From Chloroflexota bacterium (lineage in GTDB: Bacteria > Chloroflexota > Dormibacteria > CF-121): a DNA stretch of 40,735 bases. The notes beneath the pieces are model-generated. The model made no database searches. It had not been told where the DNA came from and saw only the letters and a program-made list of their open reading frames with translations. Location: assembly GCA_005881715.1 (NCBI GenBank), contig VBEE01000051.1, positions 1 to 40,735 on the forward strand, in the 5' to 3' direction. The translations under genes and the position numbers were made by a program. Below, one piece after another: positions 1 to 8,523 of the stretch (positions within the stretch are counted from its first letter, which is position 1; each line of letters opens with the position of its first letter).

Positions 1-70
1 CAAGGTTGTGAGGCGGCACGCGGCCGCCGGCCGCCGGTGGAGCCGGCGCGCGTCTCAGGTCAATCGTCAA
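1..70 (-). CDS. dnaB: Replicative DNA helicase DnaB, N-terminal fragment (cut by window edge)
   Basis: A minus-strand frame opens with TTG at 70-68, overlapping the rplI stop (TTGA). It runs to the edge and encodes [16 protein letters not shown] followed by RVPPHNL. The RVPPHNL string is the hallmark start of the DnaB N-terminal domain, the hexameric 5'-3' replication helicase, and rplI-dnaB is a common bacterial gene order. Only 23 residues are visible, so the call rests on that motif plus synteny. The flexible Pro/Ala leader is typical of high-GC DnaB proteins. Confidence 0.72.
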   Translation of the reverse strand, partial: MTIDLRRAPAPPAAGGRVPPHNL

Positions 71-513
71 GCGGAGGTGACCATCAGCGGGATTCTGGCG
101 GTGACCTCACGATGGAGCTTCACCTGCGCGCTGCCGGGTCCCATCGCCTTGACCGGCTCCTCGAACTCGATCTTCCGTCGGTCGAGCGTGATCCCGTGCT
201 GCTGCTTGAGCGCCGACGCGACATCGGCGTTGGTGACGGCTCCGAACAGCTTGCCGTCCTTTCCACTGCGGAGCTTCAAGGTCACCTGGGCGGCCTCGAG
301 GCGCACGGCCAGAGCTTTGGCGTCGGACAGCTCGCGCTGTTCCCGCTGGACCGCCGTCGCCTTTTGCCGATCGACCTGCTCCTGTGCGCCACGGGTTGCC
401 GGCTGGGCCAGCTTGCGCGGGATCAGGAAATTTCGGGCAAAGCCGTCGGCCACATCTTTGGTCTCCCCGGCCTTGCCCGTCCCCTTGACATCTTCGATGA
501 GAACGACCTTCAT
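67..513 (-). CDS. rplI: 50S ribosomal protein L9
   Basis: 148 residues, the usual L9 length. The N-terminal domain, starting [17 protein letters not shown] and followed by [16 protein letters not shown], is the diagnostic L9 signature that binds 23S rRNA near the base of the L1 stalk. A long charged helix (about residues 45-78) leads to the C-terminal domain ([13 protein letters not shown]). The ATG at 513 overlaps the stop of the upstream DUF1232 gene by 4 bp (ATGA), and dnaB follows with an overlapping TTG, so the three genes are translationally coupled. The more usual neighbours rpsF, ssb and rpsR are absent; a single ssb lies 15 kb away. Confidence 0.97.
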   Translation of the reverse strand: MKVVLIEDVKGTGKAGETKDVADGFARNFLIPRKLAQPATRGAQEQVDRQKATAVQREQRELSDAKALAVRLEAAQVTLKLRSGKDGKLFGAVTNADVASALKQQHGITLDRRKIEFEEPVKAMGPGSAQVKLHREVTARIPLMVTSA

Positions 514-911
514 GTCGCCGTCCCCCGCCGGGCGCGCACGACCGCAAGCCCGCGGCCGCGCAGGGCATCGAGCCGCATCCGCAGACCCTCGCGGCTCTGC
601 CGCAGGTCCTGGTCGAACACGCTGGTTCCGAGCGCAATCCGCTCCTGGTGCTCGGCAACCACGTCCTTCGGTGCCTTCTCGACGAACATCCGCACGGCGA
701 GCACCGTGAGGGCGACAGCGTCCATCTCGCCAAACACCGGGATGCGAAGCGGTACGTCGACGAGGGGGTTGAGGATCAATGCCAGGGCGGCGGCGAGGGC
801 CAACTTGTTTCGCTGCGGCACGCGCGGATCTCGATAGAGACAGTAGGTGAGTTTGCCATAGCGAGGAAGCTCGCGTGCGATCCGCCGGAGCAGCCGAAGA
901 CTGAGCAGCAT
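510..911 (-). CDS. DUF1232 (YkvA-like) small membrane-associated protein
   Basis: 133 residues. The central stretch with [21 protein letters not shown] matches the DUF1232/YkvA pattern, a hydrophobic segment ending in P-x-x-G-x-x-D-D/E, preceded by a basic region ([19 protein letters not shown]). The function of the family is unknown; members are predicted to be short integral or peripheral membrane proteins. The C-terminal third is charged and helical. The ATG at 911 is preceded by a weak GGAAGC. The gene is first in the group leading into rplI and dnaB and overlaps rplI by 4 bp. Confidence 0.7.
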   Translation of the reverse strand: MLLSLRLLRRIARELPRYGKLTYCLYRDPRVPQRNKLALAAALALILNPLVDVPLRIPVFGEMDAVALTVLAVRMFVEKAPKDVVAEHQERIALGTSVFDQDLRQSREGLRMRLDALRGRGLAVVRARRGTAT

Positions 912-984
912 GCTTCCCCTATTCCCCGCGAGACTTAGGTCGCGTCGAGCCCGGGATGGTCAGGACGCGTCCGTGGCGCCGCAG

Positions 985-990
985 ATTTTA
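985..990 (-). promoter_or_regulatory. Possible -10 box (TAAAAT) for the DUF1232-rplI-dnaB group
   Basis: TAAAAT on the minus strand matches the -10 consensus at five of six positions and lies in the 92-bp gap between the antiporter stop and the DUF1232 start, about 70 nt upstream of the ATG. No convincing -35 is visible. A perfect 10-bp palindrome GGACGCGTCC lies between it and the gene. Confidence 0.3.
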
Positions 991-1003
991 CCAGAGCAAA
1001 AGG

Positions 1004-2116
1004 CTAACGAACCGTCGCGACAGCTGTCTGTCGCGATATCCCCAGGGCCTGGAATACCGGGCCTGTGGAAAGACCTTGGACAACCAGCGAAAGGAAGACG
1101 AAACCGAAAACCAGGGTGAGAATTTCGCCCTGGCCGCTGACCGCCGCCGGGACTCCCAGCGCCAGCGCGAGCGACAGGGCGCCCCGCAGCCCAGCCCAGA
1201 CCAGACCCAGCCGCCACTTCCACGGCCACAGGTCCCCCCGAGGGAGCGTAACCATGATCACCATCAGCGTCCGGGCCAGCAGGACGGCGGCGACCAACAC
1301 CAGCAGGTGACCCCCGACCCGCACCACCTCGTCAAGGCGGACCTGCAGGCCCACCAGGAGGAAGATGGCGCTCGACATGAGAAAGCCCAGCCGGCGCCAG
1401 AAGCGATGCACCTGATGGTGCGTCGAAGGTTGATATGCCGTGCCGAGGATCAGTGACAGCGCAATCACCGCCAGCAAACCGCTGGCCCCGATCCAGCCGG
1501 AGATCAGGTAGCCGGTATAGGCCGTCACCACGGTGATGGCGATCTGGGCGGGACGGGGCACGACCACGAGCAGCCGCTGGGTCAGCAGTCCCAGGCCGAC
1601 CCCGACGCCAAGACCGCCGACCGTGAGCCAGACCGACAGGCCGGCGATGCCCGGCGCATCGAGCACGCGGCCCTCGACCATCGCCAGCCCGACCGTAAAG
1701 AGCACCACGGCGACGCCGTCATTGACCAGGCTTTCGCCCTCCAGCGCGACCCTCAGCCGTTCCGGCGTGTGGAGCCGCCGCAGCGAGGCGAAGACGGAGA
1801 CCGGATCCGTGGCGGCGAGGATGGCGGATAGCACGATCGCGGCGGCGAACGGAAACCCCGCCGCAAGCAGCAGGCCGAGAACCACTCCCGCGCTCAGCAC
1901 CGCACCGGCCAGCCCGAACAAAAGGATCCAGGGCAACTCCCGGCGCACCGCCGCGGCGCGCATCGAGAAGCCGGCGTCGAACAGCAGTGGAGGCAGAAAC
2001 ACGGCGAGCACCAGCGCCGGATCGACTCTGAACGCCGGGACGAGGCGCGCCGTCGCCAGGATCGCCCCCGCCAGCAGCAGCAGAAAAGGCCACGGCCAGC
2101 GGCGGACCGTGGTCAT
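1004..2116 (-). CDS. CPA1-family Na+/H+ (cation/proton) antiporter, short N-terminus
   Basis: 370-residue polytopic membrane protein. VFLPPLLFDAGF, the ATDPVSVFASLRRL segment with the transport Asp, and EGESLVNDGVAVVLF are the CPA1/NhaP exchanger core motifs; these proteins swap cytoplasmic Na+ or K+ for H+. Roughly ten to eleven hydrophobic segments follow. The ATG at 2116 overlaps the cca stop (ATGA), which fixes the start. The protein begins at what is normally the second helix (WPFLLLLAGAILA stands where the PYPVLLLLAG element usually lies), so the first transmembrane helix of the family seems to be missing. The frame stays open upstream to 2458, but only as a shadow of cca. It is the last gene of the eight-gene operon. 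Confidence 0.87.
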   Translation of the reverse strand: MTTVRRWPWPFLLLLAGAILATARLVPAFRVDPALVLAVFLPPLLFDAGFSMRAAAVRRELPWILLFGLAGAVLSAGVVLGLLLAAGFPFAAAIVLSAILAATDPVSVFASLRRLHTPERLRVALEGESLVNDGVAVVLFTVGLAMVEGRVLDAPGIAGLSVWLTVGGLGVGVGLGLLTQRLLVVVPRPAQIAITVVTAYTGYLISGWIGASGLLAVIALSLILGTAYQPSTHHQVHRFWRRLGFLMSSAIFLLVGLQVRLDEVVRVGGHLLVLVAAVLLARTLMVIMVTLPRGDLWPWKWRLGLVWAGLRGALSLALALGVPAAVSGQGEILTLVFGFVFLSLVVQGLSTGPVFQALGISRQTAVATVR

Positions 2117-3507
2117 GGTTGGAGCAGCTCGGGATGCGCCTCGAGGTAGCGCCAGGCCGCCTGAGCATCGGGGGCCAGCGTGCCGTCGATGATGGCGTCC
2201 TCCAGGGCGGTCTTCACGCGCTTGATCCAGGGCCCGGCCGGCCTTCCGGTGCGGGCCATCAGATCCTCTCCGGTCAGTGGCGAGCGGATGGCGGCGATCG
2301 CCTGCGTATCGATCCGGCGGATCCGTGCTTCGAGGTCGTCGATCTTCTTGACGTCGGGATAGTGACTGGCCCGCATGTCGGCTCGGGCCAGTGCCAGCAG
2401 ACGCTCCAGCTGGTCGCCGGCGTCGCGCACCAGTCGCCGAACGGCCTTGTCCTCCCATCCTTGTGGGTCGTACTGGATCGGCCGCATGTGCAGACGGACC
2501 AGCTTGACGACGGCATCGGTCAACTCGCCGGGATAGCGGAGGTGGCGGAGCGCCGCGCCGGCCATCCCGGCACCGATTTCCTGGTGCCCGATGAAGGTCG
2601 GCTTGCCATCTTTAAGTTCGTGGACGGCCGGCTTGCCCACATCGTGCAGCAGCGCCGCGAGGCGCGTGATCAACTCCGGCGGTGCCAGCGACGCGGTCAG
2701 CAGCGAGTGCCCGAAGACGTCGTGGCTGTGCCAGCCGCCCTGCTGCATCCCCTTGCCCATCTCCAGCTGCGGCACGATTTTAGGCAGCAGTCTGGTCGCG
2801 TCGAGCAGTTCGAGGCCGCGCTGGACCTGCTCGGCAACGATTAGCTTGGAGAACTCGTCGCGGATTCGCTCCATCGAGACTACCGGCGGCTGCAGCCGCC
2901 CCGCCTGCGCCCGGATCGCCGATTCCACGCTGGGGTCGAGGCTGAATTGCAGGGTGGTCGCGAAACGAACCGCGCGCAGCATCCGCAGCGGATCCTCGTC
3001 GAAGGTCGACGCGGGCTCGAGCGGCGTCATGATGCGGCGGGCTTCCAGGTCCTGCAGCGCTCGGCCGGTGAGGTCGAGCACCGTCCCGTCCCAGTCCATC
3101 AAGAGCGTGTTGATGGTGAAGTCGCGACGCATGACGTCTTCTTCCAGCGTGCCCGGACGGACGTCTGGCTTTCGACTGCTCGGCGCATAGGATTCGACCC
3201 GGCTCGACACGAATTCGAGGGCACGATGATCCAGGTCGAGGTGCGCGGTGCCGAACCGCTCGAAGATCACGGGGGGCCGCAGCTTCAGGGCGCTGCCCAC
3301 CGCCGTCGCCAGCTGGGTCGCGCCCCTGCCGTCCACCAGGATGTCGACCTCGCGAATGGTCTTTCCCCGTTCACCGCCGAGAAGCCGGTCGCGCACGTAG
3401 CCGCCGACGACGAACGCCCGAAGCCCTAGCTGCCGCGATTGCTCCTGGACGGTGGCAAAGGGCTGCTCCCATTCGGGAAGCGCCGGCGGGTCAAGCCTGA
3501 GGGGCAT
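2113..3507 (-). CDS. cca: CCA-adding enzyme / tRNA nucleotidyltransferase with HD domain
   Basis: 464 residues. Class II nucleotidyltransferase head: FVVGGYVRDRLLG (about 33-44), the metal-binding carboxylate pair as EVDILV (about 53-58), RRDFTINTLLMD and the nucleotide-binding EDPLRMLRAVRFA. It is followed by an HD phosphohydrolase domain (HSHDVFGHSLLT, LLHDVGK), as in many bacterial Cca proteins. The enzyme builds or repairs the 3' CCA end of tRNAs. The first catalytic carboxylate is Glu instead of the usual Asp, a conservative change. The start lies 17 bp inside the ROK gene and the stop overlaps the antiporter start. The activity could also be split (A-adding or CC-adding only); the sequence alone does not decide this. 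Confidence 0.93.
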   Translation of the reverse strand: MPLRLDPPALPEWEQPFATVQEQSRQLGLRAFVVGGYVRDRLLGGERGKTIREVDILVDGRGATQLATAVGSALKLRPPVIFERFGTAHLDLDHRALEFVSSRVESYAPSSRKPDVRPGTLEEDVMRRDFTINTLLMDWDGTVLDLTGRALQDLEARRIMTPLEPASTFDEDPLRMLRAVRFATTLQFSLDPSVESAIRAQAGRLQPPVVSMERIRDEFSKLIVAEQVQRGLELLDATRLLPKIVPQLEMGKGMQQGGWHSHDVFGHSLLTASLAPPELITRLAALLHDVGKPAVHELKDGKPTFIGHQEIGAGMAGAALRHLRYPGELTDAVVKLVRLHMRPIQYDPQGWEDKAVRRLVRDAGDQLERLLALARADMRASHYPDVKKIDDLEARIRRIDTQAIAAIRSPLTGEDLMARTGRPAGPWIKRVKTALEDAIIDGTLAPDAQAAWRYLEAHPELLQP

Positions 3508-4450
3508 GTCGTGCGCGAAGACGTGCGAATTCGACGGCGCCGATCAATCCCGCGTCATCACCAAGAGCGGGGCGCACGATGCGCAGTCCGCGGCGAGACG
3601 CCTTCCACGACGAGGCGATCATCGACCGGCGCATGGGGCCGAGCAGGAGGTTCCCGGTCTTGATCACACTCCCGCCGAGCACGATCAGCTGCGGGTTGAA
3701 CAGGTTAACGAGGGTCCCCATCGCCAGCCCGAGGTAGGTGCCGGCGTTCTCCAGGATGGCATTGGCCAGCTCGTCGCCGGCGCGGGCGCCGCGAGCCACG
3801 TCCTCGGCATGCGGATGGTCGAGCCGATAGAGCGCGCTACCTGGTGCGCCCGGGGCCAACTCGCTCGCCGCGCGGGCAATCCCCGTGCCACTGGCGATCG
3901 CCTCCAGACAGCCCCGGTTGCCGCAGGTGCACAGCGGCCCGTCCCGCTGCACGACGATGTGGCCTACCTCACCCGCAATCCCGTGAGCCCCGGCATAGAG
4001 CTCACCGCGCAACAGCAACCCGGCCCCGATGCCGGTGGACACGGTCACATAGATCATGTCGCTGGCACCCCGGGCCGCGCCCCGCCGATGCTCACCCAGC
4101 GCCGCCAGGTGGGCATCGTGATGGAGATAGCTCGGGATGCCGGTCGCCCGGGTGAGGATCCGGTTCAACGGCACGTTGCGAAAGCCAGGCAGGTTGGCCG
4201 GGCTGATCACAAGGCCGGCGGCTGGATCGACCGGTCCGGGGAGGCCGATTCCCAACGCCCGGATCCGGCGCGGCGATGTCTGTTCCTTCCGGAGCGCCTC
4301 TTTGACCGCCGCCACGATTCGGTCGATGACGTGGTCACGGCCGCGGGCCGCCTGGGTGGGCTCCCGGACGACGGTGCACAGGCGACCGCGATCATCGGCC
4401 ACGGCGACACGGAGCTGGGTGCCGCCAAGATCAATGCCGATGAACCCCAT
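3491..4450 (-). CDS. ROK-family sugar kinase (glucokinase-like)
   Basis: 319 residues. The ATP-binding GIDLGGTQLRVAVAD is at the N-terminus. The catalytic Asp is in HHDAHLAALGE (about 112), where the preceding residue is His instead of the usual Asn. The ROK zinc site is complete: His in GEVGHIVV (about 164) and the CTCGNRGCLE cluster (Cys 174, 176, 181). Family members phosphorylate glucose, N-acetylglucosamine or N-acetylmannosamine; no N-terminal winged helix is present, so this is a kinase rather than a NagC/XylR repressor. The ATG at 4450 shares one base with the MFS stop (TGATG), which is why the longer open frame up to 4666 was not used. Confidence 0.9.
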   Translation of the reverse strand: MGFIGIDLGGTQLRVAVADDRGRLCTVVREPTQAARGRDHVIDRIVAAVKEALRKEQTSPRRIRALGIGLPGPVDPAAGLVISPANLPGFRNVPLNRILTRATGIPSYLHHDAHLAALGEHRRGAARGASDMIYVTVSTGIGAGLLLRGELYAGAHGIAGEVGHIVVQRDGPLCTCGNRGCLEAIASGTGIARAASELAPGAPGSALYRLDHPHAEDVARGARAGDELANAILENAGTYLGLAMGTLVNLFNPQLIVLGGSVIKTGNLLLGPMRRSMIASSWKASRRGLRIVRPALGDDAGLIGAVEFARLRARHAPQA

Positions 4451-5976
4451 CAGCGCCAGCGCGGGCGCGGCAAGGGCCGCAACGTGAGCGCGGCCAGCAG
4501 GGCGCCGATAAACAGCGCGACGGCGGTGGCGCGAAAGATCAGGTGATACTCGTCGAAAATTGCCTGCTTCACCTTCAACACATAGATCGCGTACTGGGTC
4601 GCGAAGTTCGGATTCAAGCCGGGCAGCGGGGGAATCAGATGGGCGGTCGCCCGGTGAAATTCCCACAGACTGAAGCCGGCCACCAGCGAAAACCCGACCA
4701 GCATGCCGACCAGCCGCATGACGATGAGGAACGACGCGCCCGCGCCCCTTTCTGTTTCGCCGACCGCATCCAGCAGCGCCGCGCTGACCGGCGCGATCTC
4801 CAGGCCAAGGCCGAACCCGGTGAGGAGCAGCTCCCCGTCGGCAACCGTCAGGGGCGACCCGAGGAGGTGCGGGGTGAGCGAGCCTTCGTTCCAGCCGGAC
4901 AGCATCAGAAAGCCGACCGCCGCCAACAGCAGGCCGAGAGCCGCCACGAACCGATAACTGCGCAGTCGCTGCGCCAGGAAGCCGCCCAGCAGGGCACCCA
5001 CAGGAATGCCGAGCATGAGACGGAACAGGAGGAGAGCGGCGCTGCTGGCATTCATCGAGAACACCGCATTGGCCAGCACCGGGATGTAGACGAGGGCCAC
5101 CATCAGTCCGGCTCCCGCGATGGCATTCGTCAGCGCCGATCCGGTGAACGACGAGTCACGGAACCGGCGCACGTTGATCAGCGGATGCGGCGTTCGGCGC
5201 TCGTGCCACACGAAGAGCCCGAAGCACACGATGGCGGCCGGTAACTGCCAGATGAAGCCGTCCCCGACCGGGCTCTGCTCCGGCGTGGCCGCATAAAGCG
5301 CAAGCGTCAGCAGCGAAAGCCCGGCGGTCGCCAGCAATGCTCCCAACCAGTCGAGGTTGGCGGGACGGCGCTCCTCGCCGCCGGCTCGAACCTCGGGCCA
5401 GAGCGCCCACAACAACAGCGCCGCCGCCGGGATGTTGATCCAGAAGATCCACGTCCAGCCGAACGATGACGCGGTGATCAGCCCGCCCCAGAGCGGCCCC
5501 AGCACACTGCCGATCTCCTGGAGCGCGCTGACCGCGCCGAGCACCGGACTGCGGTCGCCCGCGGGATAGAGATCGGCCGCCAGCGCCAGCACGGCCGGCA
5601 CCAGCGCTCCGCCGCCGGCTCCCTGAAGCACTCGGCCGGTGACCAGTTGAGCGAGGGAGGGAGCGGTGGCGGTCAGCAAAGAGCCGAAGGCGAACAACAC
5701 CAGGCAGACGGCGAACAGGCGCAAGCGCCCGAAGCGGTCGGAGAGCCCGCCCGCCATGGGCATGATGGCCAGGTAGCCGAGCAGGAAGCCGGTAATGATC
5801 GGCGTCGCCTGTTCCGGGCGATTGACCGCGATATTCACGGACTTCAGCATCGGCAGCAGGGCGGTCACTACCACGTAGGCGTCGAGGGAGGCGAGGAACA
5901 GCCCTGCCCCGGTGAGCCCGAGCAGGACGGTGCGATTAACCGAGCGGAGGCGGGGTGGTCGAAACGGGGTGATCAT
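4450..5976 (-). CDS. MFS exporter, 14-helix (DHA2) type, P55/Rv1410-like by context
   Basis: 508 residues and about 14 transmembrane helices. Motif D1 appears as FLASLDAYVVVTALLP, motif A as GGLSDRFGRLR, and a motif C-like element as GAVSALQEIGSVLGPLWGG. Generic DHA2 proteins export drugs by proton antiport. The gene directly follows and overlaps by 41 bp a lipoprotein of the LppX/LprAFG family. This is the arrangement of mycobacterial lprG-Rv1410c (P55), where the pair moves triacylglycerides and lipoglycans across the envelope. A lipid-export role is inferred from that context. The ATG at 5976 is the only good start before helix 1. Confidence 0.88.
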   Translation of the reverse strand: MITPFRPPRLRSVNRTVLLGLTGAGLFLASLDAYVVVTALLPMLKSVNIAVNRPEQATPIITGFLLGYLAIMPMAGGLSDRFGRLRLFAVCLVLFAFGSLLTATAPSLAQLVTGRVLQGAGGGALVPAVLALAADLYPAGDRSPVLGAVSALQEIGSVLGPLWGGLITASSFGWTWIFWINIPAAALLLWALWPEVRAGGEERRPANLDWLGALLATAGLSLLTLALYAATPEQSPVGDGFIWQLPAAIVCFGLFVWHERRTPHPLINVRRFRDSSFTGSALTNAIAGAGLMVALVYIPVLANAVFSMNASSAALLLFRLMLGIPVGALLGGFLAQRLRSYRFVAALGLLLAAVGFLMLSGWNEGSLTPHLLGSPLTVADGELLLTGFGLGLEIAPVSAALLDAVGETERGAGASFLIVMRLVGMLVGFSLVAGFSLWEFHRATAHLIPPLPGLNPNFATQYAIYVLKVKQAIFDEYHLIFRATAVALFIGALLAALTLRPLPRPRWR

Positions 5977-6631
5977 GATTGCTGAAGTCGAAGGTGATGG
6001 TCGCGGGTTTTGCGGCGTCGAACAGATTTCCGGTAAGGCGAGCGCGCCACAGGTTGCTACCCTGGGTCTCCACCCAATAGGTGGCCCGGTAGCTTCCCTG
6101 GTCGCGGATCAGGGCGAGCAGCTGATGCATTCGCGCTCCGGAGACCTGGCCGGCGATGGGGTAGGTATCGTGCCCATTGACCTTCTCCGCGTTGCCCCGA
6201 GCAGCGGCGCTCGTGTCGCGCATCGCGGCGAACAGCCCCAACTGCGGATCGAACAGTGTCCGCGCGTCGAAGAACTGCGCCACCTGGTCCGGGGTGAGCT
6301 GCTGCCATCCCCCCGTGAACGACTTGAGATAGATGTTGCCGGCGGCAAAAATCACCTCCACTTCCAGGAGGATGCCGCCCTCCTTGAGGTTGACTCTGGC
6401 ATGCAGGGCGGGCGGATGCGCGTCGCCCTGCGCGCTCTGCACCGGCTCGTCGGGTCCGGTGAAGCCACTGATCTGCATCTGAAAGTGAAACCCGTTGAGC
6501 CCGAGCATCCGCTGACTCGATTGTTTCAACAAGCTCGCCGCATCTGGCGGTGGGGCGCCGCATGCATTGAGACTGATGACGATCGCCACCCCGGCGGCGA
6601 GACCACGAGACGGCGAAGCGCCGGCGTGCAT
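5936..6631 (-). CDS. LppX/LprAFG-family lipoprotein (LprG-like)
   Basis: 231 residues from the ATG at 6631, which overlaps the selB stop by one base (TGATG); a TTG one codon earlier is possible. A signal peptide with a lipobox ends at LNAC, so the Cys (about residue 24) is expected to be lipidated and the protein anchored outside the membrane. The body has the family pattern: SSQRMLGLNGFHFQMQISG, then INLKEGG-like strands, IYLKSFTGGWQQL and a closing beta-rich segment (TFDFSNHDHPV). These proteins form a hydrophobic cup for acyl chains. The pairing with the downstream MFS exporter strongly suggests one lipid-handling unit. Confidence 0.82.
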   Translation of the reverse strand: MHAGASPSRGLAAGVAIVISLNACGAPPPDAASLLKQSSQRMLGLNGFHFQMQISGFTGPDEPVQSAQGDAHPPALHARVNLKEGGILLEVEVIFAAGNIYLKSFTGGWQQLTPDQVAQFFDARTLFDPQLGLFAAMRDTSAAARGNAEKVNGHDTYPIAGQVSGARMHQLLALIRDQGSYRATYWVETQGSNLWRARLTGNLFDAAKPATITFDFSNHDHPVSTTPPPLG

Positions 6632-8523
6632 CAACCCCTCAGGATACGGTCATCTCCGACCCGGCGCGTGATCTTCTGGGCATCGAGCCATTCGAGTAGG
6701 GGAAGAACGTAGCGGCGGCTCGATCCCAGCACATCCCGGGCGGCGGCGACCGTCAACGTCCGATGCTCGCTGAGGTGCGTCCGCAGCCGGCCGACGGCGT
6801 CGTCGTACGCGGACCGGGCGAACACGGTGTCGTCATTGACGCGCACAATGCGTCCCTGGGTCACCAGGTATTGCACCAGCGATGGCGCCAGCTGATGCCG
6901 GCGCACGAGGTCGGCCAGCGGCGGAGGGTTGAACGGCTGCAGTTCCAGGTCGGCGAGGAAGGCGCCGGCGGCGGATTCTTGCTCCGGCGTGAGGCCGTGA
7001 CGGTGACCGGCCGCCGCCACCTCGCCATTGCGCTCGACCACGACGCCATCGCCCGTCAGCGCGACGAGCGCCGGGTTAAAGAGCTCGGCCGGGATACCGG
7101 TTCGGCTGCGGAGCTCTTCCTTGGGCATCCCGGAGCGAAGCGGCTGCCCCTGGTGGTACACGGCCAGGGCCGCGGTGACCCGGGCTGAGAGCCGCTCCCA
7201 TTGTTCGCGGGTCACCCAGCGCGAGCCCAGCCGGCGAATCGCGCCCCGGTCGGCGACCGGCGCCAGGGTGTCGGCCAGCTGCTGGCGGGAGCCCCCCAGG
7301 CGGCGGCCCAGGTCACCCTCGCTCAGGCCCCAGGCGTGCTTGCCCAGCTCGAGCACGACCGCGGTCCCCGGATCCGCGTGCTCCCGTAGCCCCAGCTCGC
7401 TGAGCACCACGGCGTCTTTGCGCCGATGGCGGCGCGGCGCGCTGTCGACGATCACCCCGCCGGCAACCGTCAAGGGCGGCGACGGCACGCGGAGGATGAA
7501 TCGATCACCGTCCAGCGCAACCATCGGGCTGGTGACGTAGAGCTGACCCCACCCCTCCTCGCCGGGGCGCAGCTCATCGGCCTCGAGCAGGCTGAGCTCC
7601 ACCATCGCCTCTGCGGTCTCGTGGTAGATCAAGAGGCGCTGGCGGTGACGCAGCGGTTGGGTGGCATTCGGCAGCACCACCAGGCGGGCGTCGAGGCGCC
7701 GGCTGACCGGCAAGCTTCCGGGGAGCGCCAGCACGTGACCTCGCCCGAGCTGGGCATGGTCGACGCCGCTGAGGTTGACGGCGGTGCGGCTTCCCGGCCG
7801 CGCCTGCACCACCGGGCGATTGTGCTGCTGGAGGCCGCGGATCCGTACCCGCCGTTCGCCGGGTAGCACCACCAGGTCGTCACCCTGGCGGAGGGCGCCA
7901 CCAACAAGTGTGCCCGTGACGACCGTTCCGAACCCTGCCATGGCGAACGAACGGTCGACCGGGAGGCGTGGCCGGCCCACGTCCGGGCGAGGCGTGGTCT
8001 GGCCGAGCTCAGCGTCGAGCGCCGCCCGGAGCTCGTCGAGGCCATCGCCGCTGGTGCCCGACACCGCCACGATGGGCGCGCGTTGCAGGGAGGTCCCGCG
8101 GAGGAGGCGGGCGACCTCCTCGCGCACCAGGCTGAGCCATGCCGCGTCGACCAGGTCGGCCTTGGTCAGCACCGCGACGCCATGCTTGATCGCGAGCAGG
8201 TCGATGATGGCCAGGTGTTCGCGCGTTTGGGGCATCGGTCCCTCGTCGGCCGCGACGACGAGCATGACGGCATCCATCCCGTGGACACCGGCGAGCATGT
8301 TCTTGAGAAAGCGCTGGTGCCCGGGTACGTCGACGATCCCCACCCGGCGCCCGCTGGGCAGCTGCAAGTAGGCGAAACCCAGGTCGATGGTCATGCCACG
8401 GCGCTTCTCTTCCTCGAGCCGGTCGGGATCGATCTGGGTGAGCGCTTTGACCAGCGTGGACTTGCCGTGGTCGATATGACCCGCGGTGCCGACCACGAAG
8501 GAGCTGGCAAACGGCTCCGTCAT
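6631..8523 (-). CDS. selB: Selenocysteine-specific translation elongation factor SelB
   Basis: 630 residues. GTPase domain: G1 GHIDHGKS (15-22), RGMTIDLGF switch I, G3 DVPGH (65-69), G4 TKAD (120-123). Two beta-barrel domains follow (DRSFAMAGFGTVVTGTLVGG), then a winged-helix C-terminal half (about 390-630) that in the family binds the SECIS hairpin of the mRNA. The SelB-specific MTIDLGFAYL and AGVHGMDAVMLVVAADEG separate it from EF-Tu. The ATG at 8523 overlaps the selA stop (ATGA). No selenoprotein, selD or tRNA-Sec gene was recognised in the window. Confidence 0.95.
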   Translation of the reverse strand: MTEPFASSFVVGTAGHIDHGKSTLVKALTQIDPDRLEEEKRRGMTIDLGFAYLQLPSGRRVGIVDVPGHQRFLKNMLAGVHGMDAVMLVVAADEGPMPQTREHLAIIDLLAIKHGVAVLTKADLVDAAWLSLVREEVARLLRGTSLQRAPIVAVSGTSGDGLDELRAALDAELGQTTPRPDVGRPRLPVDRSFAMAGFGTVVTGTLVGGALRQGDDLVVLPGERRVRIRGLQQHNRPVVQARPGSRTAVNLSGVDHAQLGRGHVLALPGSLPVSRRLDARLVVLPNATQPLRHRQRLLIYHETAEAMVELSLLEADELRPGEEGWGQLYVTSPMVALDGDRFILRVPSPPLTVAGGVIVDSAPRRHRRKDAVVLSELGLREHADPGTAVVLELGKHAWGLSEGDLGRRLGGSRQQLADTLAPVADRGAIRRLGSRWVTREQWERLSARVTAALAVYHQGQPLRSGMPKEELRSRTGIPAELFNPALVALTGDGVVVERNGEVAAAGHRHGLTPEQESAAGAFLADLELQPFNPPPLADLVRRHQLAPSLVQYLVTQGRIVRVNDDTVFARSAYDDAVGRLRTHLSEHRTLTVAAARDVLGSSRRYVLPLLEWLDAQKITRRVGDDRILRG

